Shown piece after piece: positions 43,744 through 52,381 of a stretch of 64,000 nucleotides of DNA. Position numbers and translations under genes: made by a program. Where the stretch lies: NCBI RefSeq assembly GCF_030653815.1, contig NZ_JAURYQ010000036.1, positions 248,001 through 312,000 on the forward strand, in the 5' to 3' direction. Each line of letters starts with the position of its first letter. The first letter of the stretch is position 1. Under the pieces are notes generated by a model that made no database searches, was not told where the DNA came from, and worked only from the letters and a program-made list of their open reading frames with translations. This DNA comes from Rhodoferax sp. Its GTDB lineage: Bacteria; Pseudomonadota; Gammaproteobacteria; Burkholderiales; Burkholderiaceae_C.

Positions 43744-44380
43744 ACTGCGCCACATCAGCCAGAATTATGGCGACCGCGCCTTGCTGCAAGACATCATGCT
43801 GTCGGTGGTAGCCGGTGAAATTGTGGCGCTGCTGGGGCCGTCCGGAAGCGGTAAAAGCACGCTGCTGGCCATTGTGGCGGGCTTGCAGCAGCCCTTGAGT
43901 GGCAGTGTCTGGTTTGGCGGCCAGGACATCACCAAGTTGCCCCCCGAGGAGCGCCGGTTCGCTTTGATGTTTCAGGACTTTGCCTTGTTTCCGCACCTCA
44001 ATGTGCTCGATAACGTGGCCTTTGGTCTGATCGAGCAGCGGCTGAACAAGTCCAGGGCCAGGGCCAAAGCGCTGGAGATGCTGGTGCTGTTTGGCTTGGC
44101 CGACCATGCACGGCACAAGGTCTGGCATTTGTCGGGTGGCGAGCAGCAGCGTGTGGCGCTGGCCCGCGCGCTGATCACCCAGCCGCGCGCACTGTTGCTG
44201 GACGAGCCCTTTTCTGCGCTGGACGCCGACCTGCGCACCAGCCTGCGCGACGAGTTCAAGGCCCGCATCCAGGCCGCCGGCATGCCGACGCTGCTGGTCA
44301 CCCACGATGAACAGGAAGCCCGTGCCATGGCTGCGCGCGCGGTGCGCCTGAGCGATGGCCATCTTGAGGCCTTGTGGTGA
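43736..44380 (+). CDS. thiQ: thiamine ABC transporter ATP-binding protein
   Basis: This 214-residue ABC ATPase has Walker A GPSGSGKSTLLAIVAG (about residues 36-51), the Q-loop FALMFQDFALFPHL, signature LSGGEQQRVALARAL, Walker B LLLDEPFSALD and the switch His in LVTHDEQEA. Start at ATG 43736 places the conserved LELRHISQNYG at residue 2; an ATG at 43679 would add a tail read inside thiP. It energises ThiBP uptake. Confidence 0.95.
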   Translation: MLELRHISQNYGDRALLQDIMLSVVAGEIVALLGPSGSGKSTLLAIVAGLQQPLSGSVWFGGQDITKLPPEERRFALMFQDFALFPHLNVLDNVAFGLIEQRLNKSRARAKALEMLVLFGLADHARHKVWHLSGGEQQRVALARALITQPRALLLDEPFSALDADLRTSLRDEFKARIQAAGMPTLLVTHDEQEARAMAARAVRLSDGHLEALW

Positions 44381-44425
44381 GCCTGCGCAAAACCCATGGC
44401 AGAGGTGTCAATTTGGATGTCTTGC

Positions 44426-44461
44426 GGGTCAGACCACTCGCGCAGCGACGTGCTCTGACCC
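44426..44461. repeat. REP-like 36-bp palindrome, copy 4
   Basis: Same arms as the other three copies and the same orientation as copy 1, with loop sequence differing by one base. The flank CCCCAACTGA on its right is shared with copy 1. It lies between thiQ and the aldehyde dehydrogenase gene, where it could act as a 3' transcript end. Confidence 0.85.
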
Positions 44462-44540
44462 CAACTGATTAGAGGCCTGAGTTCAATCGGATCATGCGGC
44501 GCGCCCGGTTCAAGGCTTCCAGCATAAACTTCTCTGCACC

Positions 44541-45956
44541 ATGAACCAGACCCTTACCCCGAGCCCGCTCGACACTGCGCTTGCGCTGCAGCGCCAGGCC
44601 TATTTGGCCCACCCTGTGCCCACGCTGGCCGAGCGCAAGGCGGATTTGCGCACCCTGCAACGCTTCGTGCGCGAGCACAAGGAGGCCCTGTGTGATGCCA
44701 TCAGCGCCGACTATGGCCACCGCTCGCGTCACGAGACCCTGCTGGCCGAGGTGTTCCCGGTGGTGGACGGCATTGACCACGTTATCAAGCACCTGCCAGG
44801 CTGGATGAAGACACAGCGGCGTAACGTCGACCTGCGCACCTTCTTCGGCGCCAGCAACCGCGTGATACCGCAGCCGCTGGGCGTGGTGGGCGTGATCGTG
44901 CCGTGGAACTTTCCGCTCAACCTGAGCCTGGTGCCGCTGACGTCGATCTTCGCCGCGGGCAACCGCGCCATGGTCAAGATGAGTGAAAACTCACGCCACC
45001 TGGCGGCCTACCTGATAGCGCACATGCCGGCTTACTTCCCGCCGGAAAAGCTGCAGTTTTTTGATGAAACCGGGGGTGTGGGTATTGCCTTCTCACAGCT
45101 CAAATTCGACCATCTGCTGTTCACCGGCTCGGGCGCCACCGGGCGACTGGTGATGAGCGCTGCGGCGCAGAATCTGTGTCCGGTGACGCTGGAACTGGGA
45201 GGACGTTCGCCGGCCATCGTCTGCGAAGACTTCCCGGTGCGCGTGGCAGCCGAGCGCATCCTGTTCGTCAAATTCCTCAATGCCGGGCAGATCTGCACCA
45301 CGGTCGACCACCTGTGGCTGCCGCAGGCCAAGGTGGAAGCCTTCGTGCAGGCGGCGCGCGAGATCGTGCCGGCGCGCTACCCGACGCTCGATTCACCCGA
45401 CTACACATCGATCATCGACCAGCGTTCGTTCGATCGCCTGCTGGCCGCACTGGACGATGCGCGCGAGCGTGGCGCCACGTTGCTGCCGCTGCTGCCCGGC
45501 CCGGCCTTCGACGCCTCCGTGCGCAAGATCAACCCGCACATCGTGCTGGATGCACCGCCGGAGAGCGTGCTTTGGCAGCGCGAGATCTTCGGCCCCATCC
45601 TGCCGATCCGCGGTTACCGCTCGCTCGAAGAGGTGATTGACGCCGTCAACGCCGGCCCGCGGCCGCTGGCGGTCTATCCCTTCAGCCACGACCGAGGTAC
45701 GGTGCGCGTGCTGCTGGAGCGCGTCATGTCCGGCGGCGTGTCGGTCAACGATGCGCTGTTCCACGTCGGCCAGCACGACCTGCCCTTCGGCGGAGTGGGC
45801 GAATCGGGCATGGGCCACTACCACGGCCACGATGGCTTCAACACCTTCTCCAAGCTGAGGCCGGTGTTCTATCAGGGGCGCTTTCCGACGCTGAAATTCC
45901 TGATGCCGCCCTACGGCAAGCTGGCCGACCGCGTGCTGGCGTTTTTGATCCGCTAA
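44541..45956 (+). CDS. calB: coniferyl-aldehyde-dehydrogenase-type ALDH
   Basis: This 471-residue NAD(P)-dependent aldehyde dehydrogenase belongs to the short subgroup that includes coniferyl aldehyde dehydrogenase. VIVPWNFPLNLSLVPLTS binds cofactor. The catalytic Glu is in TLELGGRSPAIV and the catalytic Cys in FLNAGQICTTVDHL (about residue 250). The C-terminus with VLAFLIR is hydrophobic, as in family members linked to membranes. It converts an aromatic or aliphatic aldehyde to the acid. Single gene after the REP element. The symbol is by resemblance only. Confidence 0.82.
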   Translation: MNQTLTPSPLDTALALQRQAYLAHPVPTLAERKADLRTLQRFVREHKEALCDAISADYGHRSRHETLLAEVFPVVDGIDHVIKHLPGWMKTQRRNVDLRTFFGASNRVIPQPLGVVGVIVPWNFPLNLSLVPLTSIFAAGNRAMVKMSENSRHLAAYLIAHMPAYFPPEKLQFFDETGGVGIAFSQLKFDHLLFTGSGATGRLVMSAAAQNLCPVTLELGGRSPAIVCEDFPVRVAAERILFVKFLNAGQICTTVDHLWLPQAKVEAFVQAAREIVPARYPTLDSPDYTSIIDQRSFDRLLAALDDARERGATLLPLLPGPAFDASVRKINPHIVLDAPPESVLWQREIFGPILPIRGYRSLEEVIDAVNAGPRPLAVYPFSHDRGTVRVLLERVMSGGVSVNDALFHVGQHDLPFGGVGESGMGHYHGHDGFNTFSKLRPVFYQGRFPTLKFLMPPYGKLADRVLAFLIR

Positions 45957-45964
45957 ATTTTCCG

Positions 45965-47401
45965 TTACCCGAGCCGCATCACCCGGCCCGGGTTCATGAG
46001 GTTGTGAGGGTCCAGCGCCTGTTTAATGGCGCGCATGGTGTGCAGGGCCACCGGCGATTTGTAGTGGGTCAGGTGGTCCACTTTGAGGCTACCCACGCCA
46101 TGTTCGGCAGAAATGGAGCCGCCATGCGCCAGCACCGCGTCGAACACGATGCTGTTCACGCGCGTCTCCTGCTCAGCTAAAAACACCGCAGCATCCTGGC
46201 CTTCAGGGGCTTGCACGTTGTAGTGCAGGTTGCCGTCGCCCAGGTGACCAAAGTTGACCAGCCGCACACCGGCAATGGCCTGTGCCAGCAGCTTATCGGT
46301 ACTGGCGACAAAGGCCGCCATGCCAGACACCGGCACTGAAATGTCATGCTTGATGTTGAGACCCTCCAGCGCTTGCGCCAGCGGGATGCTTTCGCGAATC
46401 TGCCACAGGTTGTGCGCCTGGGTGAGGTTCTCGGCCACCACGGCGTCGGTCACGCAGCCCTCTTCCAGGGCGGCTTCGAGCAAGCCCTCCAACTGGGCTC
46501 GGGCATGGGCCTCGGATTCAGCATCGGCGTTTTCCAGCAGCACGCAAAAGGCGCTGCTCTGGTACAGCGGCACGCGCAGATTCGCAAAGTGCCGGGCCAC
46601 CAGGCTCAGGGCAAATTGGCCCATCATCTCGAAGCCGGTCAGGCTGGCGCTCAGGTGCTGCTGCGCCAGCCCCAGCAGTTGCACCGCCGCCTCAACCGAG
46701 GGCACGGCAGCCCACGCGGTGAGTTGCGCTTTGGGTTGCGGATAGAGCTTGAGCGTGGCGGCGGTGATGATGCCCAGCGTGCCTTCGGCGCCGATGTAGA
46801 GATTTTTCAGGTCGTAGCCGGTGTTGTCCTTGCGCAGGCCGCTCAGGCCCGGCCAAATATCGCCTTGCGGCGTCACGACCTCCAGCCCCAGGCACAGGTC
46901 GCGCGCATTGCCAAAGCGCAGCACCTGGGTGCCGCCGGCGTTGGTGCCCAGATTGCCGCCAATGGTGCACGAGCCCTCGGCCGCCAGACTGAGCGGAAAC
47001 CAAAAACCTGCTGCCTCGGCCTGTTCTTGCACCGTTTGCAAGATGCAACCGGCTTCCACCGTCAGGGTCAGGTTGGCCGCATCAATATGGCGCACCGCGT
47101 TCAGGCGCTGCAGGCTCAGCACGATTTGTCGGCCCGTGTCGTCGGGGGTTGATCCCACCACCAGTCCGGTGTTGCCACCTTGCGGCACGATGCTCAAGCC
47201 GCTGTCCGGGTACTGCGTCAAATAATCTGCGCAGGCCTTCACCACTTGTGCCACCTCGTCGGTACTGGCCGGGCGCACCACGGCCAGGGCCTTGCCCGAG
47301 CTGCGTTTGCGCCAATCCTGGGTCCAGGCGCTGAGGTCGCCTTCGGTCAGCACATGGGCGGCACCGACGATGGCTTTGAGTTCAGAGAGCAGGGTTTGCA
47401 T
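45965..47401 (-). CDS. FAD-linked oxidase (D-lactate / 2-hydroxyacid dehydrogenase type)
   Basis: This 478-residue GlcD-like flavoprotein has a PCMH FAD domain (SIVPQGGNTGLVVGSTPDDT near residue 70; GCTIGGNLGTNAGGTQVLRFG near 145) and the C-terminal FAD-oxidase domain (NFGHLGDGNLHYNVQAP, ISAEHGVGSLK). It oxidises a D-2-hydroxyacid such as D-lactate or D-2-hydroxyglutarate. It overlaps the upstream DUF2069 gene by 20 bp. No glcE/glcF partners are adjacent. Confidence 0.9.
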   Translation of the reverse strand: MQTLLSELKAIVGAAHVLTEGDLSAWTQDWRKRSSGKALAVVRPASTDEVAQVVKACADYLTQYPDSGLSIVPQGGNTGLVVGSTPDDTGRQIVLSLQRLNAVRHIDAANLTLTVEAGCILQTVQEQAEAAGFWFPLSLAAEGSCTIGGNLGTNAGGTQVLRFGNARDLCLGLEVVTPQGDIWPGLSGLRKDNTGYDLKNLYIGAEGTLGIITAATLKLYPQPKAQLTAWAAVPSVEAAVQLLGLAQQHLSASLTGFEMMGQFALSLVARHFANLRVPLYQSSAFCVLLENADAESEAHARAQLEGLLEAALEEGCVTDAVVAENLTQAHNLWQIRESIPLAQALEGLNIKHDISVPVSGMAAFVASTDKLLAQAIAGVRLVNFGHLGDGNLHYNVQAPEGQDAAVFLAEQETRVNSIVFDAVLAHGGSISAEHGVGSLKVDHLTHYKSPVALHTMRAIKQALDPHNLMNPGRVMRLG

Positions 47402-47798
47402 GGCTGGCTGCCGTGGCGGCGTTTTTCAAGCGCAAGCGCACATGCAGCGCGCAGGCGGTAAAGAGGGTGAGGCAAAGAAAGACTTCCACCATCGCGAGAT
47501 AGTTGCCGGGTGGCTTGTCGCTGTAGGCGCGCACTGCGCCTTCGGTGAAGTACAGCCACACCAGCAGGCTGACCCAGCGGTAGGTGTACATGCGGTTTTT
47601 CAGCAAGCCCGCCAGCGGCAGGCACAGCGGCAGCACCTTGAGCGCCAGCCAGGAGCCGCCCGGACGCAGCGGCGCCAGCAGCAGTTCCCAGGCCAGGCCC
47701 AGCACAATGAGGCCCAGCAGGCTGCCCACCGCCAGAATTCGGGTCAGGGCCACGCTGGGGGTGGCAGATGTTGGGGGAGCGTTGGGAATCGTGTTCAT
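47382..47798 (-). CDS. DUF2069 inner-membrane protein
   Basis: This 138-residue protein has four hydrophobic helices (ILAVGSLLGLIVLGLAWELL, VLPLCLPLAGLLKNRMYTYR, WVSLLVWLYFTEGAVRAYSD, VEVFLCLTLFTACALHVRLR). The KNRMYTYRWVSLLVWLYF and YFTEGAVRA segments mark the DUF2069 family of unknown function. It is co-directional with and overlaps the FAD oxidase gene, and diverges from the YihY gene by 21 bp. Confidence 0.88.
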   Translation of the reverse strand: MNTIPNAPPTSATPSVALTRILAVGSLLGLIVLGLAWELLLAPLRPGGSWLALKVLPLCLPLAGLLKNRMYTYRWVSLLVWLYFTEGAVRAYSDKPPGNYLAMVEVFLCLTLFTACALHVRLRLKNAATAASHANPAL

Positions 47799-47819
47799 GA
47801 CGGTGGCATCATAGCGGCC

Positions 47820-49058
47820 ATGAGCTTAACCCCCACAACACGCATGAGCTGGCCCCAGAGGCTGGATGTCTTTTTAAGCGACCTGTCCAATTTTCCCTGG
47901 AAAAACACCGCTTACACCTTGCGTGAGCGCTTTCGGGAAGATCGTTTGGGGCTCACTGCCAGCAGCCTGACCTTTACCACCACGATTGCGCTGGTGCCGC
48001 TGGTCACGGTGTTGCTGGCCGTGTTCACCGCGTTCCCGATGTTTGCCAAGTTCCAGGGCGTGCTGCAGCAGTGGTTGATCGAGAGCCTGATTCCAGACAC
48101 CATCGCGCGCCAGGTGTTGGGCTACCTGACGCAGTTCGCCGGCAAGGCGAGCAAGCTTGGCGGCGTCGGCCTGGCGGTGCTGTTCATCACCGCGCTGGCG
48201 CTGATTTTGACCATCGACCGCACCCTGAACGCCATCTGGCGGGTGCGCAAGCCACGCCCGCTGGGGCAACGGGTGCTGGTGTACTGGGCGGTGATGACAC
48301 TCGGGCCCATCTTGCTGGCGTTGAGCCTGAGCCTGACGTCTTATGCCTTGTCGGCTTCCAAAGGCCTGGTGGGGGGCTTGCCGGGCGGCCTTGAACTGCT
48401 GCTGGACAGCCTGCAATTTGTGTTGCTGGCTTGGGGCATGGCCGCGCTGTACCGCTATGTTCCCAACACCCATGTGCGCTGGTCCCACGCCTGGGTGGGT
48501 GGCCTGTTTGTTTCGGTGGGCTTTGAAGCGGCCAAAAAACTGCTGGTCCTTTACCTGGGCCAGGTGCCGACCTATTCGGTGCTGTACGGCGCCTTTGCCA
48601 CGCTGCCCATCATGTTGATCTGGATTTATGTCGGCTGGGTCATTGTGCTGCTGGGCGCGGTCATTGCCGCCTACTTGCCCAGCTTGCTCAGTGGCGTGCA
48701 GCGCCGTGCCACGGCCCAGGGCTGGCAGTTTTTGCTGGCCATTGAGGTGCTGCAGCAGTTGGCACCCTTGCGGGACGCCCCGGCCAGGGGATTGACCATG
48801 ACCGGGTTGACGCAGTTGCTCAAGGTCGACGCCCTGCAACTCGAGCCTGTGCTGGAGACGCTGGTGGAACTGGACTGGATCGGTGAGTTGCAGGAGGAAG
48901 GTGCCGACGACGAGGCGCGCTACGTGCTGCTGGCCGACCCCGACAGCACGCCGCTGCAGGCCTTGTTGCACGCCTTGCTGCTGCCCTGCGAGCCCAGCAC
49001 CCTGCATTTATGGGAAAACGGACGCTGGCAGGAATTGACGCTGCGTCAGGCGCTGTGA
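47820..49058 (+). CDS. YihY/BrkB-family membrane protein (UPF0761)
   Basis: This 412-residue protein has six helices in the YihY core (LTASSLTFTTTIALVPLVTV, FITALALILTIDRTLNAIWR, VLPTYSVLYGAFATLPIMLIW-like segment near residue 255) and a cytoplasmic C-terminal winged-helix-like extension of ~120 residues. Older annotation calls these ribonuclease BN, which is not supported. The ATG at 47820 starts MSLTPTTRM and is close to a GTG/ATG-free upstream leader. Confidence 0.9.
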   Translation: MSLTPTTRMSWPQRLDVFLSDLSNFPWKNTAYTLRERFREDRLGLTASSLTFTTTIALVPLVTVLLAVFTAFPMFAKFQGVLQQWLIESLIPDTIARQVLGYLTQFAGKASKLGGVGLAVLFITALALILTIDRTLNAIWRVRKPRPLGQRVLVYWAVMTLGPILLALSLSLTSYALSASKGLVGGLPGGLELLLDSLQFVLLAWGMAALYRYVPNTHVRWSHAWVGGLFVSVGFEAAKKLLVLYLGQVPTYSVLYGAFATLPIMLIWIYVGWVIVLLGAVIAAYLPSLLSGVQRRATAQGWQFLLAIEVLQQLAPLRDAPARGLTMTGLTQLLKVDALQLEPVLETLVELDWIGELQEEGADDEARYVLLADPDSTPLQALLHALLLPCEPSTLHLWENGRWQELTLRQAL

Positions 49059-49131
49059 CGCACCTGGAAATTCTCGCTGCCGAATGTTGGAAAATCGGTT
49101 CCTTTCATTTTGATATCCAAAGAAGTACCTC

Positions 49132-49380
49132 ATGACCGACATCCCACAAAAGCCTGAACTGCCCGATCACCTGTCCACCGACGCGCGCAGCCCGCATCAC
49201 CTGGCTGCCGTGTTTGAGCACGACATTGGCATCCGGCTCAACGACAAGGAATTGTTCAATGTGGACGAATACTGCGTCAGCGAAGGCTGGGTCAAGGTGC
49301 CTGCCGGCAAGACGCGCGACCGCAAGGGCAACCCGCTGCTGATCAAGCTCAAGGGCAAGGTCGAGGCGTTTTACAAGTGA
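49132..49380 (+). CDS. DUF3297 family protein
   Basis: This 82-residue soluble protein contains the family pattern LPDHLSTDARSPHHLAAVFE, IGIRLNDKELFNVDEYCVSE and KTRDRKGNPLLIKLKGKVEA. Function unknown. It is a complete short gene with its own leader after the YihY gene. The 148 bp behind it hold no gene. Confidence 0.88.
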   Translation: MTDIPQKPELPDHLSTDARSPHHLAAVFEHDIGIRLNDKELFNVDEYCVSEGWVKVPAGKTRDRKGNPLLIKLKGKVEAFYK

Positions 49381-49528
49381 CATGAAAATGCGCAGGCCGT
49401 GATCCCACCGGTCGGCTGAAAGGGCGCTACATCGGTCTCAACAGTCGCTTTGAAATCACGGCGCTGCGCGATGCCTTGGACATCATCATCGCAGCCACTG
49501 ACCTGTGGCCGGCATCAAGGAGCGAAAG

Positions 49529-51319
49529 TCACGGTACTTCAATCGCCATCGGCGATTGGGTTCGCGCAAAGGCCATCGCCGAGTCCAGCACTTTCAAGAA
49601 CTCCTTTACCTTGAAAGGTTTTGTAAGATACTGGAAAAATCCGGCAGACAAACCCTTGAGGATATGCTCAGACATGGCATTGGCACTGATGGCCAAGACG
49701 GGAATGTGCTTGGTCAGCGGATCCTGGCGCAATATCTTCAGCACCTCCACGCCGCTCAGACCTGGGAGGTTGATGTCCATCAAAATGACCCTTGGAAGGT
49801 GGGTGCGTGCCATTTCTATGCCCTGAATTCCATTGCTGGCCCTCAGCAATTGAATGTTGGGACGAGCGGCAAGGATTTGCTCCACCAGTTCCATATTGGC
49901 CGGGTTGTCTTCCACATACATCACGATGCAAGGCGATTGGTTCAGCGCGGCATTGGCGGGGTCCATATCCACATGAACCTGCTCTGCGTCCGCACGTTGC
50001 GCCTGTGTCCGGGTGAGATCGACCCAGAACACACTGCCAACATCAACCGTACTTTGTACGCCGATTTTGCCGCCCATCATTTCAGTCAGGCGCTTTGCAA
50101 CCACCAAACCGAGACCGGTTCCTTCGATCATGCCGCCTTCCTGGCCAAGTCGATTGAAGGGCTCAAATAGATGGGAAAGCTTTTCGGGCGACAAACCTTG
50201 CCCGGTATCCCGAACGTTGACTCGCAAAACTTCGGGTATCGTGTCGTCAATGGTCACATCGACGGTTCCACCAGGGTGGTTGTATTTAATGGCGTTGGTT
50301 AGCAAGTTGACGATCAACTGTTTGAGGCGCACCGCGTCCGCAATGACCAGAAACGGACTGGTGAACTGCGCGAAATTGACGTCGATGCCGCTTGTTTGAA
50401 CTTGTGGTTCGATCATGCGTTGACAATCCAGTAATACTTCGGTGAGCGACAGCGGTTCGAGCGACAAGGCATTCTGGCCCGACTCGATCAAGGACAGATC
50501 CAGAATTTCGTTCACGAGGGTCAGCAGATACCAACCCCCGCGCAGAATTTGATCAATTCTGCTTTGTTGAGCTGATGTAAGTGCAGGCGTACTCGATTCC
50601 AGCAATTGGGCAAATCCCAGGACAGAATTAAGGGGGGAGCGCAGTTCATGGCTCATGCTGGATAGAAAATCGGATTTCGCCCGATTGGCCATTTCCGCGA
50701 CTTTTCTGGCGTTTTCGAGTTCCAGATTTCTTTCCTCCAGAGACCGATCCAGAAGTTTGCGCTCGGAAATATTGGACAGGACGACGCGATGCAGCGACGC
50801 GCCATCGGCATTCTGCGCGATGGATGCCTCCAGATGGGCCCAGAACGGCGTGCCGTCATGAGCCTTCATTCGCAATTCGCACCATTGCGTCAGACCGGAG
50901 TCAACAAGTTTGTCGCGATGTTGGTGATAGATGTCCTGGTCTTCATGGACGACGAAGCGACTGAAAGCTTGCTGAATCAGGTCGCTTCGGGCCACACCGA
51001 GCAGCTTCGCCGCCGTCAGGTTGACCTCCAGGATCAAGCCCTGCTCACTCAAAGTGCAATAGCCCACGGGCGCCAAATCATAGAGATCACAATAGCGCGC
51101 ACGCTCGTCGTCCAGCGCGAGCTGTGCATGACGTAGCTTTTCATTTTGCAACTCCAACTCAGCCTGATGCACGCGCAGCCCGTGAAGCAGTCGTCGCGCA
51201 ACGTCAGGGGCAATGGTCTGCCGACGTTCAGGCGCCTCAGCCCATTTGCCTTTTGCGGTAGCACATAGCCGTTGTCTCGATGCGATTGCGGTGCGTCGGC
51301 TCAGTTTTCCACTTAGCAT
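49529..51319 (-). CDS. hybrid PAS sensor histidine kinase with C-terminal receiver
   Basis: This ~596-residue soluble kinase has a coiled region (HQAELELQNEKLRHAQLALD), a PAS domain (LYDLAPVGYCTLSEQGLILE to LHRVVLSNISERK), HisKA (SMSHELRSPLNSVLGFAQ), HATPase (LLTNAIKYNHPGG, DTGQGLSPEK, GTGLGLVVAKRLTE) and a receiver (MYVEDNPANMEL, phospho-Asp in VILMDINLPG). No membrane helix is visible. ATG at 51319 follows TGGAGAGCAAA; a TTG or GTG upstream (up to 51466) would add a basic leader. No separate regulator gene is adjacent. Confidence 0.9.
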   Translation of the reverse strand: MLSGKLSRRTAIASRQRLCATAKGKWAEAPERRQTIAPDVARRLLHGLRVHQAELELQNEKLRHAQLALDDERARYCDLYDLAPVGYCTLSEQGLILEVNLTAAKLLGVARSDLIQQAFSRFVVHEDQDIYHQHRDKLVDSGLTQWCELRMKAHDGTPFWAHLEASIAQNADGASLHRVVLSNISERKLLDRSLEERNLELENARKVAEMANRAKSDFLSSMSHELRSPLNSVLGFAQLLESSTPALTSAQQSRIDQILRGGWYLLTLVNEILDLSLIESGQNALSLEPLSLTEVLLDCQRMIEPQVQTSGIDVNFAQFTSPFLVIADAVRLKQLIVNLLTNAIKYNHPGGTVDVTIDDTIPEVLRVNVRDTGQGLSPEKLSHLFEPFNRLGQEGGMIEGTGLGLVVAKRLTEMMGGKIGVQSTVDVGSVFWVDLTRTQAQRADAEQVHVDMDPANAALNQSPCIVMYVEDNPANMELVEQILAARPNIQLLRASNGIQGIEMARTHLPRVILMDINLPGLSGVEVLKILRQDPLTKHIPVLAISANAMSEHILKGLSAGFFQYLTKPFKVKEFLKVLDSAMAFARTQSPMAIEVP

Positions 51320-51488
51320 TTTGCTCTCCACAGATTGACTAGGATCAATGCCCTTCCGCTTCGGGGTGGCCGGCTCTGCCTTGGTTGGGCGTGGCGCTCT
51401 GGGACTGATTGATGACAAACGGCGCTGACCGTATGAGCTCCATTGGAGCGCGCACCTTAACACCAAGATCGCTCGTCAACTTGTGAAT

Positions 51489-51514
51489 TGTCAAACAAAC
51501 AACAAAATTTGACA
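51489..51514. promoter_or_regulatory. inverted repeat upstream of the hybrid kinase
   Basis: TGTCAAA and TTTGACA flank a 12-nt A/C-rich spacer. It lies between the alpha/beta hydrolase end and the kinase start and contains a TTGTCA/TTGACA-like -35 on either strand. It is the only structured element in this 243-bp space; binding protein unknown. Confidence 0.3.
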
Positions 51515-51562
51515 CGTAGATTCAGGTTCATCATGGAGCCTGGAATCTTTTGTGATTCCTCC

Positions 51563-52381
51563 TCACCCCATTTCGTGCTTGGTCAAAAACCCGCGCAACG
51601 CCGCCAGCATCTCCTCAGGCGTTTCATTCATCTGCTGGTGTCCACCAGGCAAATAGACCACCCGGCCATCGCGGGCCAGTTTGATCAACGCTTGGGCCGC
51701 TTTGGGCGGCGTCATCTGGTCCAGCTGGCCCAGTACGAAAAGCACCGGGCAAGTGACCCGGGCCATGGCCTGCAGGCCATTCTGGTAGCTGTCGCAGGCT
51801 TTGAAGCCGGTGTAAAACACGTTGCTCTTTGAATTGCTCGCGATGACCCGCCGGCCCAGCGCCATCGACGCGCCATAAACCCAGGTGCCCGGCCCCAGGG
51901 CCGAGGGCGGTGGCGCCAGCGTGGAACGTGAAAACACATTGACCATTTCCAGCGCCTTCATCGGCGCACTGACGGAAGCCTCCAACAGGGCAGGGGACAC
52001 GCGCATGGGGAAGGCAATGCCCACCAACACCAGCTGGCTCACGCGCTGCGGTGCTTGGGCCGCCGCCTCCAGCGCAATCAGCGCGCCAAAGCTGTGGCCG
52101 ACCAGCGCGGCTTGCGCCAGTCCTGCCGCGTCCATCAGCGCGAGCACAAAGTCGGCGGCCTCTTCCACAGTGGCCGGTGGCTCGCCGCCGCTTCGGCAAT
52201 GGCCGGGCAGATCCAGCGCCAGCACATTCCAGCCGTGGTGCGCCAGGTAGCGTGTTTGCAGGATCCAGACGCTGTGGTCATTGAGTACGCCGTGGATGAA
52301 GATGGCGGTGGGTTGGGCGGCATCGAAGGCTTTGCCGCCGGTGTAGCAGTAAGTGGGTGTGCCGTTGACGTTGAAGATCAT
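51563..52381 (-). CDS. alpha/beta hydrolase
   Basis: This 272-residue hydrolase has the oxyanion strand AIFIHGVLNDHSVW, nucleophile elbow VGHSFGALIALEAA (Ser97 region), acid FVLGQLDQMTPP and His in YLPGGHQQMNE. The substrate is unknown. It is co-transcribed with metY, whose stop overlaps its ATG by four bases, so an ester or thioester near sulphur metabolism is conceivable but unproven. Confidence 0.9.
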   Translation of the reverse strand: MIFNVNGTPTYCYTGGKAFDAAQPTAIFIHGVLNDHSVWILQTRYLAHHGWNVLALDLPGHCRSGGEPPATVEEAADFVLALMDAAGLAQAALVGHSFGALIALEAAAQAPQRVSQLVLVGIAFPMRVSPALLEASVSAPMKALEMVNVFSRSTLAPPPSALGPGTWVYGASMALGRRVIASNSKSNVFYTGFKACDSYQNGLQAMARVTCPVLFVLGQLDQMTPPKAAQALIKLARDGRVVYLPGGHQQMNETPEEMLAALRGFLTKHEMG

